NCBI RefSeq assembly: GCF_003234935.1
Contig: NZ_QKSB01000006.1
Coordinates: 186,001 to 250,000 of the forward strand
DNA length: 64,000 bases
Direction: 5' to 3'
DNA from: Putridiphycobacter roseus
Lineage (GTDB): Bacteria > Bacteroidota > Bacteroidia > Flavobacteriales_D > Crocinitomicaceae
Positions 43,833-52,962 of the stretch are shown here, one piece after another (position 1 is the stretch's first letter; each line of letters opens with the position of its first letter). The notes beneath the pieces were generated by a model. It was not told the DNA's origin. It was given only the letters and a program-made list of their open reading frames with translations, and did not search any database. The position numbers were made by a program, and so were the translations under genes.

Positions 43833-46550
43833 ATGGATAAATTCACTTTTATTGGAAATGCAGATGTAAATGCCATTGACGATTTATACAAACGTTACCA
43901 AAAGGACCCTAGCTCAATTGATCAAGATTGGGTAAAATTTTTTGAAGGGTTCGATTTTGCGAAAACTGATTTTGATTCGGGAGAAATTCCTGAAAATTTT
44001 CAAAAAGAATTTAAGGTCATTAATTTGATCAATGCTTACAGAAATCGCGGACATTTGTTTACCAAAACAAATCCAGTAAGAGAAAGAAGAACCTATACGC
44101 CAAACTTAGATATTGAAAATTTTGGTTTAACCACTGTGGATTTAAGTACTAATTTTCAGGCAGGAGAACAAATTGGGATTGGAACAACTACACTAGATAA
44201 AATCATAGAGCACTTAAAGCTAACTTACTGTCAATCTATTGGCATTGAGTTTGTTTACATGCGTGATCCAGAAAGATTAGAATGGTTTAGAAACAGCATT
44301 GAATTGGCTAATCGTCCAATTTATAGTGCAGATGAAAAGATTGGAATTCTTAAAAAACTGAATCAAGCAGCAGGTTTTGAGCAGTTTTTACAAAAAAAAT
44401 ATGTCGGTCAAAAGCGTTTTTCAATCGAAGGAGCAGAGGCCTTGATACCTGCGTTAGACAAAATTATTTCTAAAGGTGCTGAAGTTGGTATTGAAGAAGT
44501 AATTGTTGGAATGGCCCACAGGGGACGTTTGAATACCCTGATAAATATTTTCCAAAAAGAAGCAAAAGATGTTTTTTGTGAATTTGATGGAAAAGAATTT
44601 GATGAAGAAGACGAAGACTTTGATGGAGATGTGAAATACCACTTAGGTTTTTCAAAAGATATTGTTACGGATACAGGAAAAAAAGTACATTTAACCTTAT
44701 CCCCAAACCCTTCTCACTTAGAAGCTGTTGATCCTGTAGTACAAGGGATGGCAAGAGCAAGAATTGACCAAGTTTTACACGACGAAAATAAAATTGTTCC
44801 CATATTGATTCACGGTGATGCAGCAGTTGCTGGTCAAGGTGTGGTTTATGAGGTAACACAAATGGCTCAATTAGATGGCTATAGAACTGGAGGGACCATC
44901 CATATTGTAGTAAACAACCAAGTTGGCTTTACCACTAATTATGTGGATGCACGTTCAAGTACTTATTGTACAGATGTTTTTAAAACAACTTTATGTCCTG
45001 TTTTCCATGTTAATGGAGATGACATTGAAGCGGTTATTCAAGTGATGGAAATTGCTTTAGCGTACCGTCAAAAGTTTAACAGAGATGTAGTAATTGATTT
45101 ACTGTGTTATAGAAAATATGGGCATAATGAAGGAGATGAACCTAAATTTACCCAACCAAAACTTTACAAAGCTATTGCTAGTCATCCTAACCCAAAGGAT
45201 ATTTATTTAAAAACACTTTTAGCGGAAGGAATTTTAAACCAAGCAGAAGCTGATGCAATTGACCAAGAAATCTATAATAAATTAGATGTTGATTATTCAG
45301 CAGCTAAGGAAATGAAAAAAGCGACGGTTAGAAATTTCTTATCTGAAATTTGGAAGGGCTATCGTCATGGTACTGTTGCTGACTTCGAAAGTGAAGTGGA
45401 TACTAGTGTCCCTTTAGCAGAGTTGAAGAAAATAGCAGACAAAGTAGCTTCTTTACCAGAGGGTAAAAATTATTTTAGAAAAATTAAAAAGCTTTTCAAC
45501 GATAGGAAAACAATGCTGAAAGACGATCGTTTAGATTGGGGATTAGCTGAAAATATAGCCTATGCTTCTCTTTTAGTTGAAAAACATCCAGTACGTGTAA
45601 GTGGACAAGATGTGGAGAGAGGAACTTTTTCACACCGTCATGCAGTAGTAAAAACAGAAGATACTGAAGAAGAAATTATCCCCTTGAATTTAATTTCAAA
45701 AGATCAAGCTAAATTCACCATTTACAATTCATTATTATCGGAATACGCTGTTTTAGGTTTCGAATATGGTTACTCTTTGGTTACCCCAAATGCATTAACC
45801 ATTTGGGAAGCACAATTTGGTGACTTCTACAATGGCGCCCAAATTATGGTGGATCAATTCATCACAGCTGGTGAAGATAAATGGAAAGTACAAAGTGGCT
45901 TGACGTTACTATTACCGCATGGTTATGAAGGACAAGGTGGTGAACACTCTAGTGGAAGACTTGAACGTTTTTTACAAGCGACTGCTGAGTTGAATATTCA
46001 AATTTGTAACACCACTACTCCAGCCAATCATTTTCACTTGTTGAGAAGACAAATGAAAAGAGAATTTAGAAAACCATTGGTTGTATTCTCTCCGAAAAAC
46101 TTATTGCGTCACCCTGATGCAACCTCTAAATTGGAAGATTTGGCAACTGGGGAGTTTATGCCGGTAATTGATGATGTAACTGCAGATCCAAATACAGTAG
46201 ACACTATTGTATTATGTTCTGGTAAATTCTATTATGAGATAAAAGCAGAAGCAGCAGAAAGAGGCGTGAAAAATGCAACATTTATTCGTTTAGAACAATT
46301 GTACCCATTGCCTAAAAAGCAGTTGGACGCGACTATGAGTAGATATCCAAAAGCGAAAAAATATATTTGGGCACAAGAGGAGCCTTATAACATGGGAGCA
46401 GCTATGCACATATACATGCGCATGAAGAGAGATGAATTCAAAATAATTGCTCGTAAAGCATCTGCTGCACCTGCAACAGGATCAAGTCAAACCCATAAAA
46501 AGAGATTAGCCGCATTGTACAACACTTTGTTTGATGCAATCAGTAAATAA
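43833..46550 (+). CDS. sucA: 2-oxoglutarate dehydrogenase E1
   Basis: 905 residues. Thiamine-dependent decarboxylase of the oxoglutarate dehydrogenase complex. The N-terminal E2-binding helix ([20 protein letters not shown]) is followed by [59 protein letters not shown] (ThDP region), [16 protein letters not shown] and [12 protein letters not shown]. Full length. It is followed after 29 bases by sucB, so E1 and E2 form one operon. E3 is not in this window. Confidence 0.97.
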   Translation: MDKFTFIGNADVNAIDDLYKRYQKDPSSIDQDWVKFFEGFDFAKTDFDSGEIPENFQKEFKVINLINAYRNRGHLFTKTNPVRERRTYTPNLDIENFGLTTVDLSTNFQAGEQIGIGTTTLDKIIEHLKLTYCQSIGIEFVYMRDPERLEWFRNSIELANRPIYSADEKIGILKKLNQAAGFEQFLQKKYVGQKRFSIEGAEALIPALDKIISKGAEVGIEEVIVGMAHRGRLNTLINIFQKEAKDVFCEFDGKEFDEEDEDFDGDVKYHLGFSKDIVTDTGKKVHLTLSPNPSHLEAVDPVVQGMARARIDQVLHDENKIVPILIHGDAAVAGQGVVYEVTQMAQLDGYRTGGTIHIVVNNQVGFTTNYVDARSSTYCTDVFKTTLCPVFHVNGDDIEAVIQVMEIALAYRQKFNRDVVIDLLCYRKYGHNEGDEPKFTQPKLYKAIASHPNPKDIYLKTLLAEGILNQAEADAIDQEIYNKLDVDYSAAKEMKKATVRNFLSEIWKGYRHGTVADFESEVDTSVPLAELKKIADKVASLPEGKNYFRKIKKLFNDRKTMLKDDRLDWGLAENIAYASLLVEKHPVRVSGQDVERGTFSHRHAVVKTEDTEEEIIPLNLISKDQAKFTIYNSLLSEYAVLGFEYGYSLVTPNALTIWEAQFGDFYNGAQIMVDQFITAGEDKWKVQSGLTLLLPHGYEGQGGEHSSGRLERFLQATAELNIQICNTTTPANHFHLLRRQMKREFRKPLVVFSPKNLLRHPDATSKLEDLATGEFMPVIDDVTADPNTVDTIVLCSGKFYYEIKAEAAERGVKNATFIRLEQLYPLPKKQLDATMSRYPKAKKYIWAQEEPYNMGAAMHIYMRMKRDEFKIIARKASAAPATGSSQTHKKRLAALYNTLFDAISK

Positions 46551-46579
46551 AATATTTAAGAATACTAATAAACAATAGA

Positions 46580-47842
46580 ATGGCAGTATTAGAAATGAAA
46601 GTACCATCACCAGGCGAATCAATTTCAGAAGTTGAAATCGCACAATGGTTAGTGGAAGATGGAGATTATGTTGAAAAAGATCAAGCAATTGCAGAAGTTG
46701 ATTCTGACAAAGCAACATTAGAATTACCCGCAGAAGAAAGTGGTATAATTACATTGAAAGCTGAAGAAGGTGACGCAGTAGCTGTAGGTGCAGTAGTATG
46801 TTTAATAGACATGGACGCACCAAAACCAGCTGGAATGGATAAAGCTCCAGCGGCAGCAGCACCAGTTGCTGAAACTAAAAAAGAAGAAGCAAAACCTGCT
46901 CCAACACCAAACCCAAATCCTGCCCCAGCAAAAAGCGATTCTTATGCTGCAGGATATCCTTCAGTTGCTGCAAAGAAAATAATGGCTGAGAACAATGTTT
47001 CTGCCAACCAAGTAAGCGGAAGTGGCAAAGATGGTAGAATTACCAAACAAGATGTAGTCGCTGCAATGGCTGCTGGATTCTCTTCAAATGACGCTCAAGG
47101 ATGGGGTGGTACAAGAGAAACTAAGAATGAAAAAATGTCAATGATGCGTCGTAAGATTGCGGAAAGATTGGTTGCTGTTAAAAATGAAACTGCCATGTTG
47201 ACTACTTTTAACGAAGTGGACATGAAGCCAATTATGGACATCAGAACAAAATACAAAAAGTTCTTTGCTGAACACCATGAGGTAAATTTAGGATTTATGT
47301 CTTTCTTTACTAAAGCGGTGACTGAGGCCTTGAATTTATTCCCGTCTGTAAACGGACAAATTGAAGGAAAAGAAATGATTTTACACGATTATGCAGATAT
47401 CGGTATTGCAGTTTCTTCTCCAAAAGGTTTGATGGTTCCCGTAGTAAGAAATGCAGAGCAAATGAGCTTAGCTGAAATTGAAAAGGAAATCAAAAGGTTA
47501 GCGATTAAAGCTAGAGATGGAAAAATTACACCGGATGAAATGACAGGTGGAACATTTACCATTACCAATGGTGGTGTATTCGGCTCTATGTTATCAACAC
47601 CAATTATCAACCCTCCACAGTCTGCTATTTTAGGAATGCACAACATAGTTGAGCGACCTGTTGTAGTGAACGGAGAAATTGTAGTGCGTCCAATCATGTA
47701 TTTGGCGTTGTCCTATGACCACAGAATTATTGATGGTAAGGAATCAGTTTCTTTCTTGGTTAAAGTAAAAGAAATGCTTGAAAACCCTGAAAAAATGTTG
47801 TTTGGTTCTAAAGACCCAATTCAAGTTTTATTGGGACTGTAA
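46580..47842 (+). CDS. sucB: dihydrolipoyllysine succinyltransferase E2 of 2-oxoglutarate dehydrogenase
   Basis: 420 residues. A lipoyl domain (about 1-78, lipoyl Lys in [12 protein letters not shown]), an Ala/Pro linker (about 85-120), the E1/E3-binding domain ([33 protein letters not shown]) and the catalytic domain with [18 protein letters not shown], where His and Asp are catalytic. Follows sucA; ends at a strong terminator. Confidence 0.97.
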   Translation: MAVLEMKVPSPGESISEVEIAQWLVEDGDYVEKDQAIAEVDSDKATLELPAEESGIITLKAEEGDAVAVGAVVCLIDMDAPKPAGMDKAPAAAAPVAETKKEEAKPAPTPNPNPAPAKSDSYAAGYPSVAAKKIMAENNVSANQVSGSGKDGRITKQDVVAAMAAGFSSNDAQGWGGTRETKNEKMSMMRRKIAERLVAVKNETAMLTTFNEVDMKPIMDIRTKYKKFFAEHHEVNLGFMSFFTKAVTEALNLFPSVNGQIEGKEMILHDYADIGIAVSSPKGLMVPVVRNAEQMSLAEIEKEIKRLAIKARDGKITPDEMTGGTFTITNGGVFGSMLSTPIINPPQSAILGMHNIVERPVVVNGEIVVRPIMYLALSYDHRIIDGKESVSFLVKVKEMLENPEKMLFGSKDPIQVLLGL

Positions 47843-47865
47843 TAAATACATTCTTTAAATAATAT

Positions 47866-47895
47866 AGAAAACCAATCTTAAAAGATTGGTTTTCT
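47866..47895 (+). terminator. intrinsic terminator after sucB
   Basis: Stem of 12 bp (47866-47877 with 47884-47895; core AAAACCAATC / GATTGGTTTT) and a 6-base loop, 23 bases after the sucB stop. Several T bases follow. Confidence 0.82.
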
Positions 47896-47923
47896 TTATG
47901 CTTTATTTTCTCATTGAAATTAT

Positions 47924-47931
47924 TATATTTG
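47924..47931 (+). promoter_or_regulatory. -7 promoter box (TATATTTG)
   Basis: Full TAnnTTTG match 23 bases before the ATG at 47954. Confidence 0.5.
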
Positions 47932-47953
47932 ACTGTTAATAAATCTATACATT

Positions 47954-48610
47954 ATGAAAAAAACATTATCAATTGGGGCAAGTTTACTACTCCTAGTATT
48001 CATTGCTGGCTCCTGTGCTACTTCAAATGATGTAGCCTCAAACAAATTAATTCAAAAAAGGAAACATTTAAAGGGCTACCACATTTCGACTAAACAATCT
48101 CCATTTAAAAAGTCAAACAAAACACAAGAAACTGAAGAGTTTTTAGTGATAAATGACATTAAAAGCGAAGGAACATTAAAGTATGATCCTGCATTAAGGC
48201 ATGATAATTATCAAGCGGTTGAATTAGATGAAAATATTGCCATTAACGACACAAAAGTAATGGACAATCAAATTCATGCCATTGAAGCGAAGTCTACAAA
48301 ACGCAGTAAAGCAGTTTCACAAGAGACGAGTTCAAACGAAATTGCATTGGTGAACAACAATCAAACAACTTCAAAAAAGGCTTTGAAAAAAATCATCAAA
48401 AACAAGAAAAACACAAGTGATTCTTCTGAAAACTCAGCGGATGACTTATTAATTTTACTGGTTATTCTTTGTTTTCTTCTTCCACCAATTGCTGTAGGCA
48501 TCAAAACGGACTGGGATATCACCAAATTATTAATCTCCATTCTATTGACCATTTTCTTTTGGTTACCTGGTATTATTTATGCTTTATTAGTGGTGCTGGA
48601 CGTCATATAG
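47954..48610 (+). CDS. lipoprotein with C-terminal Pmp3/YqaE membrane domain
   Basis: 218 residues. A lipoprotein signal (GASLLLLVFIAGSC, lipid Cys at about residue 22) is followed by a polar linker (about 25-150) rich in Lys, Ser and Asn. The C-terminus (about 155-218) is a Pmp3/UPF0057 two-helix domain: LLILLVILCFLLPPIAVGIK, WDITKLLISILLTIFFWLPG and IIYALLVVLDVI. Pmp3 proteins act in membrane potential or salt stress in yeast and plants. How a lipid anchor and this domain sit in one envelope is unclear. Stands alone between terminators. Confidence 0.8.
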   Translation: MKKTLSIGASLLLLVFIAGSCATSNDVASNKLIQKRKHLKGYHISTKQSPFKKSNKTQETEEFLVINDIKSEGTLKYDPALRHDNYQAVELDENIAINDTKVMDNQIHAIEAKSTKRSKAVSQETSSNEIALVNNNQTTSKKALKKIIKNKKNTSDSSENSADDLLILLVILCFLLPPIAVGIKTDWDITKLLISILLTIFFWLPGIIYALLVVLDVI

Positions 48611-48631
48611 CACATTCATAAGTTACATTTT

Positions 48632-48664
48632 AAAAAGGGAGATCAATAAATGGTCTCCTTTTTC
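48632..48664. terminator. bidirectional intrinsic terminator
   Basis: Stem AAAAAGG/CCTTTTT plus AGA/TCT with one bulged G and an 11-base loop (48632-48663). The minus-side end reaches into the ruvC stop codon, so it can serve both converging genes. Confidence 0.72.
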
Positions 48665-49223
48665 ATTTTACCCTATCGGGATTATCCCCCATAAAAGCTT
48701 TCCAAGTCCCTGATTTCGTTTTATTATGTAAACCTATTCCTCCTTGAAAGTGGTGACAAACGGCCGCAGCTAATCCATCAGTAGCATCTAAATACTTAGG
48801 CATTTCCTTCATGTTTAACAAGCGCATTAACATGGCAGCGACTTGCTCCTTGGAAGCATTACCACTTCCTGTAATCGATTGTTTGATTTTTTTTGGGGCA
48901 TATTCTTCAAAGGGAATATTTCGATTTAATGCAGCTGCAATAGACACACCTTGGGCACGACCTAGCTTTAACATGGATTGTACATTTTTGCCAAAAAAAG
49001 GTGCTTCAATAGCCATCACATCTGGTTTGTATTCCAAAATCAATTGATCTACCCTTTCAAATATCCGTTTTAACTTATCGGGATGGTCCTTGATCTTACT
49101 CAAGTGTATGACTCCAAAACTCAATAGTTTTAAAGTTTTACCACTGACCAATACCACACCATATCCCATTACCGAAGTTCCAGGGTCAATCCCCAAAATG
49201 ACTTGATTTTTTTGTAGCGCCAA
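48663..49223 (-). CDS. ruvC: Holliday junction resolvase RuvC
   Basis: 186 residues. Resolves Holliday junctions with RuvAB. Catalytic Asp in VILGIDPGTSVMGYGV, Glu in VMAIEAPFFGKN, and the C-terminal acidic pair in LDATDGLAAAVCHHF. A TTG start at 49221-49223, one base after the sixA stop (TAA A TTG), is the only start that keeps the first catalytic strand. Cotranscribed with sixA. Confidence 0.94.
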   Translation of the reverse strand: MALQKNQVILGIDPGTSVMGYGVVLVSGKTLKLLSFGVIHLSKIKDHPDKLKRIFERVDQLILEYKPDVMAIEAPFFGKNVQSMLKLGRAQGVSIAAALNRNIPFEEYAPKKIKQSITGSGNASKEQVAAMLMRLLNMKEMPKYLDATDGLAAAVCHHFQGGIGLHNKTKSGTWKAFMGDNPDRVK

Positions 49224-49224
49224 T

Positions 49225-49695
49225 TTAAATATTTTTTGGGGAAACTATTTCTTTTAAAGTACCTGCAAAACGACTAAAATGGGCAGAAGAAGTAACATCA
49301 AACTCAATAATTGCCATGCATCCCGTGCTAAGAACAACAGCGTTACCGGTATAGTAATCTATTAATTCTGAAATCCCATAGTTATGACCAACCACTAACA
49401 TTGTTTTGGCAGTCACTAAACCATTAATCAACTCATGAATATCCATTGAACTTGCTAAATAAAGAGATTTATCGAAGGTAACATCCTCCACTTCCAGTGC
49501 TTTATTCACAATTTTAGTCGTTTGTTTGGTCCTAAGAGCAGAAGAGGAAACGATTTTTTCTATCCCTTGATTTTGAAGAAACTTTCCTATTTTCTTAATC
49601 TGCTTCTCCCCTTTTTCATTTAAAGGCCGGTCAAAATCTTTTTGATTTTCAACCCCTTGAGCCGCTTTCCCATGTCTTAATAAAAATAATTTCAT
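49225..49695 (-). CDS. sixA: SixA-type phosphohistidine phosphatase
   Basis: 156 residues. Histidine phosphatase fold with the nucleophile in KLFLLRHGKAAQG, IEKIVSSSALRTKQT and the second His in MLVVGHNYGISEL. SixA dephosphorylates phosphohistidine on signalling or PTS proteins in E. coli; the target here is unknown. Cotranscribed with ruvC. Confidence 0.88.
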   Translation of the reverse strand: MKLFLLRHGKAAQGVENQKDFDRPLNEKGEKQIKKIGKFLQNQGIEKIVSSSALRTKQTTKIVNKALEVEDVTFDKSLYLASSMDIHELINGLVTAKTMLVVGHNYGISELIDYYTGNAVVLSTGCMAIIEFDVTSSAHFSRFAGTLKEIVSPKNI

Positions 49696-49718
49696 AAATA
49701 ATCCATATTATACCAACC

Positions 49719-49726
49719 CAAATATA
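49719..49726 (-). promoter_or_regulatory. -7 promoter box for sixA-ruvC (TATATTTG)
   Basis: Full TAnnTTTG match on the minus strand, 24 bases before the sixA ATG. Confidence 0.45.
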
Positions 49727-49810
49727 GTCAAATCCGTTTATACTAATGATATTTCCTTGATATCGGTTTTGGGTTATCCGTATTGAGGTGAATAACACTT
49801 CTTACTCAAA

Positions 49811-49848
49811 CAATCCGACTTTCCTTATAGAAAGTCGGTTGTTTTTTT
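49811..49848 (+). terminator. intrinsic terminator-like hairpin before the ECF sigma gene
   Basis: Stem CCGACTTTC / GAAAGTCGG with a 6-base loop, extended by CAA/TTG across a bulged T, then a run of seven T (42-48). It points towards the sigma gene 15 bases away. No plus-strand gene ends upstream, so it looks like a leader attenuator of the sigma operon rather than a gene end. Confidence 0.65.
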
Positions 49849-49862
49849 GTAAATTTAAGTTA

Positions 49863-50438
49863 ATGGTAGACCAAGCACTCATCAATTTATGTAAAAAAAA
49901 CGACCGTAAAGCACAAGAAAAGCTTTATGAGTGGTGTTATGTGAAGCTGATGCCTATGTGTGCACGTTACCATAGAAACGAAGAGGATGCTAGACATGTT
50001 TTGAATATTAGCTTTGTAAAGATTTGTAAAAATTTGGACAAACTTGCCGACAATTCCCCATTTGAAGCTTGGGCGAGAAGGATTGTAAGAAATACCATCA
50101 TAGATGAGTTTAGAAAAACAAAAAATTATGTAAAACTCATAGAAACCAAAGAGTTTGAGCGTGAATTAGAAGTAAAATCACCTTTAGTTGAAAATACAGT
50201 TTGGAGTAAGTTAGAAACAGATGTCTTGATGGGCATGTTAAAAAAATTACCGGATGTTTCGCGAAAAGTATTTAACCTTTATGTAATTGATGGCTATACA
50301 CACAAAGAGATTGGAAATTTATTATCCATTTCTGATGGCACTTCTAAGTGGCATTTATCTAATGCTAGAAAAAAACTTCAAATCATGGTCGGCGCTTTAA
50401 GAGATGCCGAAAATAATAGAATGTGGGCAAATGGATAA
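49863..50438 (+). CDS. ECF-type RNA polymerase sigma factor
   Basis: 191 residues from ATG 49863. Region 2 (about 9-75): EKLYEWCYVKLMPMCARYH, DARHVLNISFVKICKNLDKL and FEAWARRIVRNTIIDEFRK. Region 4 (about 125-180): LPDVSRKVFNLYVIDGYTHK, EIGNLLSISDGTSKWHLSNA. A GTG at 49788 would extend it but crosses the terminator-like hairpin. Its stop lies eight bases inside the next gene, so the sigma factor and its likely anti-sigma partner are translationally coupled. Group assignment (for example ECF21) needs a profile search. Confidence 0.92.
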   Translation: MVDQALINLCKKNDRKAQEKLYEWCYVKLMPMCARYHRNEEDARHVLNISFVKICKNLDKLADNSPFEAWARRIVRNTIIDEFRKTKNYVKLIETKEFERELEVKSPLVENTVWSKLETDVLMGMLKKLPDVSRKVFNLYVIDGYTHKEIGNLLSISDGTSKWHLSNARKKLQIMVGALRDAENNRMWANG

Positions 50439-51912
50439 GCGGTTCAAAAACATAGAATCAGAATTGAATTATAACATTAATTCAGGAGGTATTGAAAATG
50501 TTTTCAACCAACTAGATGAACTATATCTTGACCAAGCGTTTGTGGAAGCAAGTAAGCAATCTACAAAAGCATACAACCCTTCCATTTGGCAAGAATTTCT
50601 GGCAAATGAAAAAACCATAACACAAGATGCTAATTTTCAAGATGCGGCAAACGCTACTAAACTCAGCTACCAACCCTATTATTGGAACGAAGCCGAGAAA
50701 GCTTTAATTAATGAAGGATTACATTTTGAATATAAATCGACTTATTGGAATGAAGCTCAAAAAATGCTACATGCCACAGAACGAATTGTATTTTTTAAAA
50801 AATGGATGGGAATTGCTGCTGTATTACTATTGATTGGCTTTTCAGGTAATTTTTTAAAACACCATAATGATTTACCTACACCATATTCCGCACAAGCTAT
50901 TGATGCCAATAAAATAACGATTAGAAAAGGAAAAATATTTAGTGTTCAAGCGCCAGAAAACAGGATTAAAGTAGCGGAAAAAGATGCTAATTATAAAATG
51001 GAATTAAAACAGAAATTGCCTTTAGTGACCAGTTCAAAATTAAAACCAAGTCACAGTATTTCTACCCATAAGGCTCCCCGCACCGACGGAATAGATGTAG
51101 TAAAAGGTTTTGAAAAAACACCTTTTGTCACCAATAGTTTAAAAGAAAATTTTGCCGCCCAAGCTGCAAACTATAGCTTAAACAAAAAAAATATACCCAC
51201 GCGCATTTCCGATTCAGAAATTCCTTATTTAACTATAAAAAACACGATTAAAATTCAAGAAAATATTATTCGAAGACCATTTGAAAATACCTTAATACCT
51301 ATCACAAGTTCTACCTTAAAAAATAAAACCAGCATAGCCCTGCAAGCTTTAGTTGGATTAGGGAATACGCCGCAACAAAACTGGGAACTCAATAAAAGGT
51401 ACGCCATAAATTTAATCGTTACCAAACCAATAGGTAAAAGAAAAATGTTTAACATTATAGTACAAACAGGGTTTGATTATGAAGCTTTAGAAGGTTATAC
51501 CGTTGGTTTTTCTCAAAATGAACACTTTATTACTGGACAAACCATAAGGGTTGGAAATTATCTAGAATTCAAAAATATCATTAAATGGCAAAACTCTATT
51601 CTTGCTGGATTCCAAATTAACAAAAAAATTAAAATCATGAGTGGATTTTCTATTGATCAATATGTTACCTCTCAAATTAAAATAAAACAAACCATAAACA
51701 ACGAGGAAAATACAAGTGCCTATCAATGGGGAAGAAATAGCGATCTCTTCAATTTACGCGATTTTCAATTCATCAATGGTATTGCTTATCAATTTTCAAA
51801 AACACTTAGTGCTAATTTTATTAGCGAATATGGTTTAACTTCTAAAGAAGCGCATAAAAATAATAAAAACCTATCTTTAAACATAGGCCTTACTTACCAC
51901 TTATTTAATTAA
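50431..51912 (+). CDS. putative dual-membrane-spanning anti-sigma factor with outer-membrane barrel
   Basis: 493 residues from ATG 50431. It has no N-terminal signal peptide: the first 120 residues are cytoplasmic-like and contain three copies of a Y-x4-W-x-E-A/F motif (about 48-59, 80-92, 101-113). One transmembrane helix follows (about 125-141, WMGIAAVLLLIGFSGNF). Next is a basic, low-complexity linker (about 145-290). The C-terminal 200 residues show amphipathic strands of a beta-barrel with an aromatic end (LSLNIGLTYHLFN). This plan matches the dual-membrane anti-sigma class (Dma) described in Bacteroides, and the gene follows an ECF sigma gene. Sigma inhibition is inferred from context. 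Confidence 0.68.
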   Translation: MDKRFKNIESELNYNINSGGIENVFNQLDELYLDQAFVEASKQSTKAYNPSIWQEFLANEKTITQDANFQDAANATKLSYQPYYWNEAEKALINEGLHFEYKSTYWNEAQKMLHATERIVFFKKWMGIAAVLLLIGFSGNFLKHHNDLPTPYSAQAIDANKITIRKGKIFSVQAPENRIKVAEKDANYKMELKQKLPLVTSSKLKPSHSISTHKAPRTDGIDVVKGFEKTPFVTNSLKENFAAQAANYSLNKKNIPTRISDSEIPYLTIKNTIKIQENIIRRPFENTLIPITSSTLKNKTSIALQALVGLGNTPQQNWELNKRYAINLIVTKPIGKRKMFNIIVQTGFDYEALEGYTVGFSQNEHFITGQTIRVGNYLEFKNIIKWQNSILAGFQINKKIKIMSGFSIDQYVTSQIKIKQTINNEENTSAYQWGRNSDLFNLRDFQFINGIAYQFSKTLSANFISEYGLTSKEAHKNNKNLSLNIGLTYHLFN

Positions 51913-52961
51913 TGAAAAATTTATTATTCCTTATATCCTTTGTACTACTTTTTGCTGCATGCAAAAAAATTGAGCCAAATTACATAGCTGAAGGTAGTAT
52001 TGATCCCATTTATAAAATGAGTGGTAAGATTGACAATAAATTAGTTTCATTTGAAGTAGATGATACCATTACTTTTTTGACAGAAGGGCTTGAGAAATTT
52101 TACGCCATACAGTCTATGTATACTAAAATAGAACATAAAAAAAGTAAGCAAAGTTTAAAAATTTCTGTGATACAGCCTGAAAAAATGTATCAATTGATAA
52201 ATGACTATAATGCAGAGGCACATGCATTATCCTTTTTTTATAATCAAGAACAATGCTTTAGATTTATATTTTCTACAGCAATTGATTTACCGCAATATTT
52301 CAACTACCAAGAAGAAAATGCTTTTGTCAATAGTGATGAAATAACTTTAAAAGAAAAGGGAATTCATTATATACCAGTTAGATTTAAAGGGGTGAGCAAC
52401 GCTACTTTTGATTATATGATAAATTATGGTTTTGAATCCACCCAGTTTAATGCTAAATTTAAAGTAACTAAAGGTGTGAATTCGATTTTATTTGATGCGA
52501 ATATGAATGGTAATCACCAATGGTTTGTAGATGGCGCATTAATTAGTGAGGACAAAAATGGTGAAATTGAATTAAATGACGGATTATACCAATTAACCCA
52601 TATCTTGACAGATGAAAGGAATAATACGACTTCCTATGCTACCATTATTAATGTCCATATGCAAAATTTAGCTTGGGAATTAATCACTGAAAAATGTGAA
52701 CCAGTAGCAACAGTCAATAATTTCCAAACGGTTTACTTAGAATATACCTTAGATGGCGTAAAATACAGTTCAAAAAACACCTTAGCTAACAATAACCAGT
52801 TATTTAACTTATCTGACATTGAATATTTTAAAGCCTCTGCTACTTCACCAATTTCAGTGAAGTTTACCGCAAAATTCAACGCTACCTTGTATGATAAAAC
52901 AATGACAAATAAAATTGAATTAACCGATTTTGAAGGAACATTTAAATATGAAATTTTATAA
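51912..52961 (+). CDS. lipoprotein of the sigma operon
   Basis: 349 residues. Lipoprotein signal (LFLISFVLLFAAC, lipid Cys at 17). The mature protein shows beta-rich Ig/PKD-like content: MNGNHQWFVDGALISEDKNG and GLYQLTHILTDERNNTTSY in the middle, and a final strand set ending FEGTFKYEIL. No defined family is recognised. Start overlaps the upstream stop by one base (TAATG), and its stop is one base before the next ATG, so it is a fixed member of the operon. It could be the surface partner of the barrel. Confidence 0.78.
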   Translation: MKNLLFLISFVLLFAACKKIEPNYIAEGSIDPIYKMSGKIDNKLVSFEVDDTITFLTEGLEKFYAIQSMYTKIEHKKSKQSLKISVIQPEKMYQLINDYNAEAHALSFFYNQEQCFRFIFSTAIDLPQYFNYQEENAFVNSDEITLKEKGIHYIPVRFKGVSNATFDYMINYGFESTQFNAKFKVTKGVNSILFDANMNGNHQWFVDGALISEDKNGEIELNDGLYQLTHILTDERNNTTSYATIINVHMQNLAWELITEKCEPVATVNNFQTVYLEYTLDGVKYSSKNTLANNNQLFNLSDIEYFKASATSPISVKFTAKFNATLYDKTMTNKIELTDFEGTFKYEIL

Positions 52962-52962
52962 A

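Noticed and set aside
49788-49862. GTG extension of the ECF sigma gene
   Set aside because: It would translate through a terminator-like hairpin and add residues unlike sigma region 2. ATG 49863 fits the family start.
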